In this document: piece by piece, positions 61,899-64,000 of the stretch | Layout of the letters: every line of letters starts with the position of its first letter | How positions within the stretch are numbered: the stretch's first letter is position 1 | Origin: Opitutaceae bacterium | Lineage (GTDB): Bacteria > Verrucomicrobiota > Verrucomicrobiia > Opitutales > Opitutaceae | Direction: 5' to 3' | Length of the DNA stretch: 64,000 nucleotides | Assembly: GCA_028281165.1 (NCBI GenBank) | Contig: JANQKI010000172.1 | Location: 1-64,000 of the forward strand | Notes under the pieces: generated by a model | Seen by the model: the letters and a program-made list of their open reading frames with translations, nothing else | Databases searched by the model: none | What the model was told of the DNA's origin: nothing | Translations under genes and position numbers: made by a program

Positions 61899-62659
61899 GA
61901 TCTATTGATGTATTCATAATTCTACTATTCAGTCTTCTCGCATTGGAACCGGAAACAGCTAGCGCTCAAAGCGCCCAAGGTTCAGGGGTGCAGTTGAGTA
62001 TTAATATGGGTGGTCCGGAGGATGAAGGCAGGGACGTTAGTGCGGCTATTCAGATTCTCCTTTTGATGACGCTCCTTACGCTGGGTCCATCAATCGTGAT
62101 TTTGATGACTAGCTTTACTCGCATCATCATCGTGCTTGGCTTTGTTCGAACCGCCCTTGGCGTCCACCAGGCGCCCTCAAATCAGCTGATTGTCGGTTTA
62201 GGGCTGGTCATCACTTTTTTCATTATGCAGCCAGTGTTCCATCAAGTGAATACAGAGGCTTTGCAACCTATGTTTGCAAATGAAATCACAACCGAAAGGG
62301 CTCTTGAGATAGGAACCGAACCGATTCGCGATTTCATGCTGAAACAGACTAAGGTTAGCGACGTAGAGTTCTTCCTCGATCTTGCCAACATAGGACCCAC
62401 GGCTGCCACTGAACTACCCATGCGCGTGGTGGTGCCAGCTTTTGTAATGAGCGAAATTCGGACAGCCTTTCAAATGGGCTTTCTGGTGTTTCTGCCCTTC
62501 ATACTCATCGACTTTCTGGTCGGAACCACGCTGATGGCGATGGGTATGATGATGATGCCGCCTATCGTGATTTCTCTTCCCTTCAAGCTCCTCCTCTTCG
62601 TACTCGTCGATGGCTGGACGCTTGTAATTAAATCTCTCGTACAGAGCTTCCAAATATGA
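61895..62659 (+). CDS. fliP: Flagellar export-gate protein FliP
   Basis: FliP is the main subunit of the export gate in the inner membrane. The 254-residue product has a signal peptide (about 1-24, ending ETASAQ) and the conserved ILLLMTLLTLGPSIVILMTSF and RIIIVLGFVRTALGVHQAPSNQ. The C-terminal signature includes VVPAFVMSEIRTAFQMGF and MGMMMMPPIVISLPFKLLLFV. It overlaps fliO and fliQ by ATGA. Confidence 0.96.
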   Translation: MRSIDVFIILLFSLLALEPETASAQSAQGSGVQLSINMGGPEDEGRDVSAAIQILLLMTLLTLGPSIVILMTSFTRIIIVLGFVRTALGVHQAPSNQLIVGLGLVITFFIMQPVFHQVNTEALQPMFANEITTERALEIGTEPIRDFMLKQTKVSDVEFFLDLANIGPTAATELPMRVVVPAFVMSEIRTAFQMGFLVFLPFILIDFLVGTTLMAMGMMMMPPIVISLPFKLLLFVLVDGWTLVIKSLVQSFQI

Positions 62660-62925
62660 ATCTTGAAACTGCCATTGAGCTTTTCAGGCAAGCGATCTTC
62701 AACGCTCTTGCCTTAGTCAGTCCCATACTCATCACGACTATTGTGGTCGGTCTGGCCATCAGTTTGGTCCAAGCTGTAACGAGTATTCAAGAACAGACCC
62801 TTTCTTTCGCTCCAAAGCTCTTTGCGGTCGGTCTAGTGCTTGTTCTCTCTTCCGGTTTCCTGATGACTACTTTGATGGAGTTCACCATCAATGTCTATCA
62901 AAGGATTCCAACCATACCATTCTAA
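62656..62925 (+). CDS. fliQ: Flagellar export-gate protein FliQ
   Basis: FliQ is a two-helix gate subunit. The 89-residue sequence (ETAIELFRQAIFNALALVSP, VVGLAISLVQAVTSIQEQTL, FAPKLFAVGLVLVLSSGFLM) is a textbook FliQ. It overlaps fliP by 4 bases and precedes fliR by 9 bases. Confidence 0.95.
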   Translation: MNLETAIELFRQAIFNALALVSPILITTIVVGLAISLVQAVTSIQEQTLSFAPKLFAVGLVLVLSSGFLMTTLMEFTINVYQRIPTIPF

Positions 62926-62934
62926 GGACTGGGC

Positions 62935-63705
62935 ATGCCGTCGTTGGAGAACATCTTCCTGTTTGTAATGATACTGACCCGTATTTCGGGGCTGTTCTTG
63001 TATATTCCTTTCTTCTCGCATAAATCGATTCCGGCTATCGCGAGGATTATGTTAGCCACGACTTTCGCCTTAATCATCTTTCCGCTGGTCGAGTTCGATA
63101 GCGTCTTTCCAGACTCTGTATTCAAAATTGCCCTATGGCTGACAAAGGAACTGATTATAGGGCTGACCATGGGATTTGCTGTCAGGATGATTTTCTTCGT
63201 CCTGGATTACGCTTCCTATATCCTGACGATTGAAATCGGCATGAGACCTAGCCCCGAATTCGATCCTTCGAATGCTCAGGCATCGGCTAATCCGCTGGGA
63301 TCGGTTATTTACTTTCTAGGTCTAATGGTCCTTCTTTCCGGCAGCGAATACAACGTGCTGCTTGCCTTTGTCGCTAGCTACGAGGTGGCTCCTCTTGGGT
63401 TTTCCGAGGTTAACGCTCTAGCTGTCGATTTCATTGTTCGAACCACGGCAGGTGTATTTAAAATAGGACTACTTATGGCTGCTCCTATTATTGCGGTGAA
63501 TTTTCTTGTGAACCTCGTATTCGCCGCATTGGGAAAGGTGGTACCTAAGCTCAATGTTTTTATCCTAAGCTTTTCCGTTCGTATTATGGCAGGCACTACG
63601 GTGCTGGCTTTCTCGGTGTTTCTAATCGTGCATTACATCACCAGCTATATAAGCGAGACTCCGGGTTCCATGCTCCGCTTCATTTTGTTCCGACCCGTTT
63701 TCTGA
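62935..63705 (+). CDS. fliR: Flagellar export-gate protein FliR
   Basis: FliR forms the helical gate together with FliP and FliQ. The 256-residue product has about six membrane helices and the family segments FVMILTRISGLFLYIPFFS, LTKELIIGLTMGFAVRMIF, and a conserved pore-loop region near DPSNAQASANPLGSVIYFLGL. The flhB start follows after one base. Confidence 0.95.
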   Translation: MPSLENIFLFVMILTRISGLFLYIPFFSHKSIPAIARIMLATTFALIIFPLVEFDSVFPDSVFKIALWLTKELIIGLTMGFAVRMIFFVLDYASYILTIEIGMRPSPEFDPSNAQASANPLGSVIYFLGLMVLLSGSEYNVLLAFVASYEVAPLGFSEVNALAVDFIVRTTAGVFKIGLLMAAPIIAVNFLVNLVFAALGKVVPKLNVFILSFSVRIMAGTTVLAFSVFLIVHYITSYISETPGSMLRFILFRPVF

Positions 63706-63706
63706 T

Positions 63707-64000
63707 ATGCCTTCTGGAGCCGACAAAGATTCAAGGACTGAGCAGCCTACAGCAAAGAAGCTCCTCGACTCTTTTAAGGAGGGCACCTTCCCGCACGCTC
63801 AGGAGGTTGGGGTAGCCTTCACCCTGATCGCCGGGCTTCTTATTTTGCTCTTCGCGGGGCAGTATCTCGCTCAAAGCGTGTTCCGTGTCAGTGTATCTAT
63901 TTTTGGGAACTTGGACTCGATCTACATCGATCCTAACGGAATGCAATACTGGGCAATTCAATCGATGATCGCTCTGGGTAGATTATCTGGTCCTTTTCTC
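63707..64000 (+). CDS. flhB: Flagellar export-switch protein FlhB, partial
   Basis: FlhB controls the switch of export specificity by self-cleavage at an NPTH site, which is beyond the window. The visible 98 codons are open to the edge. They begin MPSGADKDSRTEQPTAKKLL, matching the FlhB start (TEQPTxKKLxxAxxxG), followed by a first membrane helix (about 40-60, GVAFTLIAGLLILLFAGQY). It starts one base after the fliR stop and is 3'-truncated by the window boundary only. Confidence 0.92.
   Translation, partial: MPSGADKDSRTEQPTAKKLLDSFKEGTFPHAQEVGVAFTLIAGLLILLFAGQYLAQSVFRVSVSIFGNLDSIYIDPNGMQYWAIQSMIALGRLSGPFL

Overview
The window looks like a chromosomal segment of a free-living, flagellated member of the Verrucomicrobiota, most likely Opitutales/Puniceicoccaceae-like (Pelagicoccus-like). 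This placement is inferred from gene content and was not tested by a search. The supporting points are a secreted protein resembling the Verrucomicrobia-rich TIGR02597 group, a ribosomal cluster without rpmD, long verrucomicrobial-style glycosyltransferases, and intermediate GC. I saw no tRNA, rRNA, CRISPR array, prophage or intact insertion sequence.

Layout. 1-7329: the end of the spc operon and the alpha operon (rpsH-rplF-rplR-rpsE-rplO-secY, then rpsM-rpsK-rpsD-rpoA-rplQ). rpmD, adk, map, infA and rpmJ are absent from their common positions. 7401-10052: a small zinc-ribbon membrane protein, guaA and an exported LolA-like protein. 10158-13834: a histidine run (hisD-hisC-hisB-hisH). 13992-16099: citrate synthase and a convergent membrane protein. 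16183-16489: a 307-bp MITE-like element with perfect 27-bp terminal inverted repeats. 16577-19755: acpS, nnr and dprA. 19807-21688 (minus): a pabA/trpG-nrdR-unknown-HIT operon. 21850-27036: tgt, a UDP-glucuronate decarboxylase and secA. 27235-29966: two exported repeat proteins. 30096-36766: three glycosyltransferase genes, two of them multidomain. 36854-40175: slyX, a large acidic single-span membrane protein and an unknown protein. 40521-47557: phoH, def, a two-gene membrane module, a GNAT acetyltransferase and a sulfatase-fold protein lacking active-site residues. 47584-48090: ferritin. 48284-64000: one compact flagellar operon, flgB-flgC-fliE-fliF-fliG-fliH-fliI-fliJ-motE-fliK-flgD-flgE-fliL-fliM-fliN-fliO-fliP-fliQ-fliR-flhB, cut by the window edge inside flhB.

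How the parts work together. The ribosomal block couples translation, transcription (rpoA) and Sec export (secY here, secA 20 kb away). The flagellar operon encodes rod, MS ring, C ring, export gate, export ATPase, hook and hook-length control, but no stators (motA/motB) or filament gene. Many flagellar genes overlap by ATGA, suggesting translational coupling.

The best candidates for something undescribed are: (1) the 42670-45818 pair, whose first protein has an ExbB/MotA-like membrane end and whose second has an N-terminal membrane helix with a buried Asp, a long coiled coil and a protease-like C-terminal domain; (2) the MITE-like element, predicted to fold as a three-way junction; (3) the degenerate sulfatase. 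One technical caution: an exact 14-base match to the Tn5/Nextera mosaic end lies inside a glycosyltransferase gene at 35466-35479 and may mark an assembly junction.
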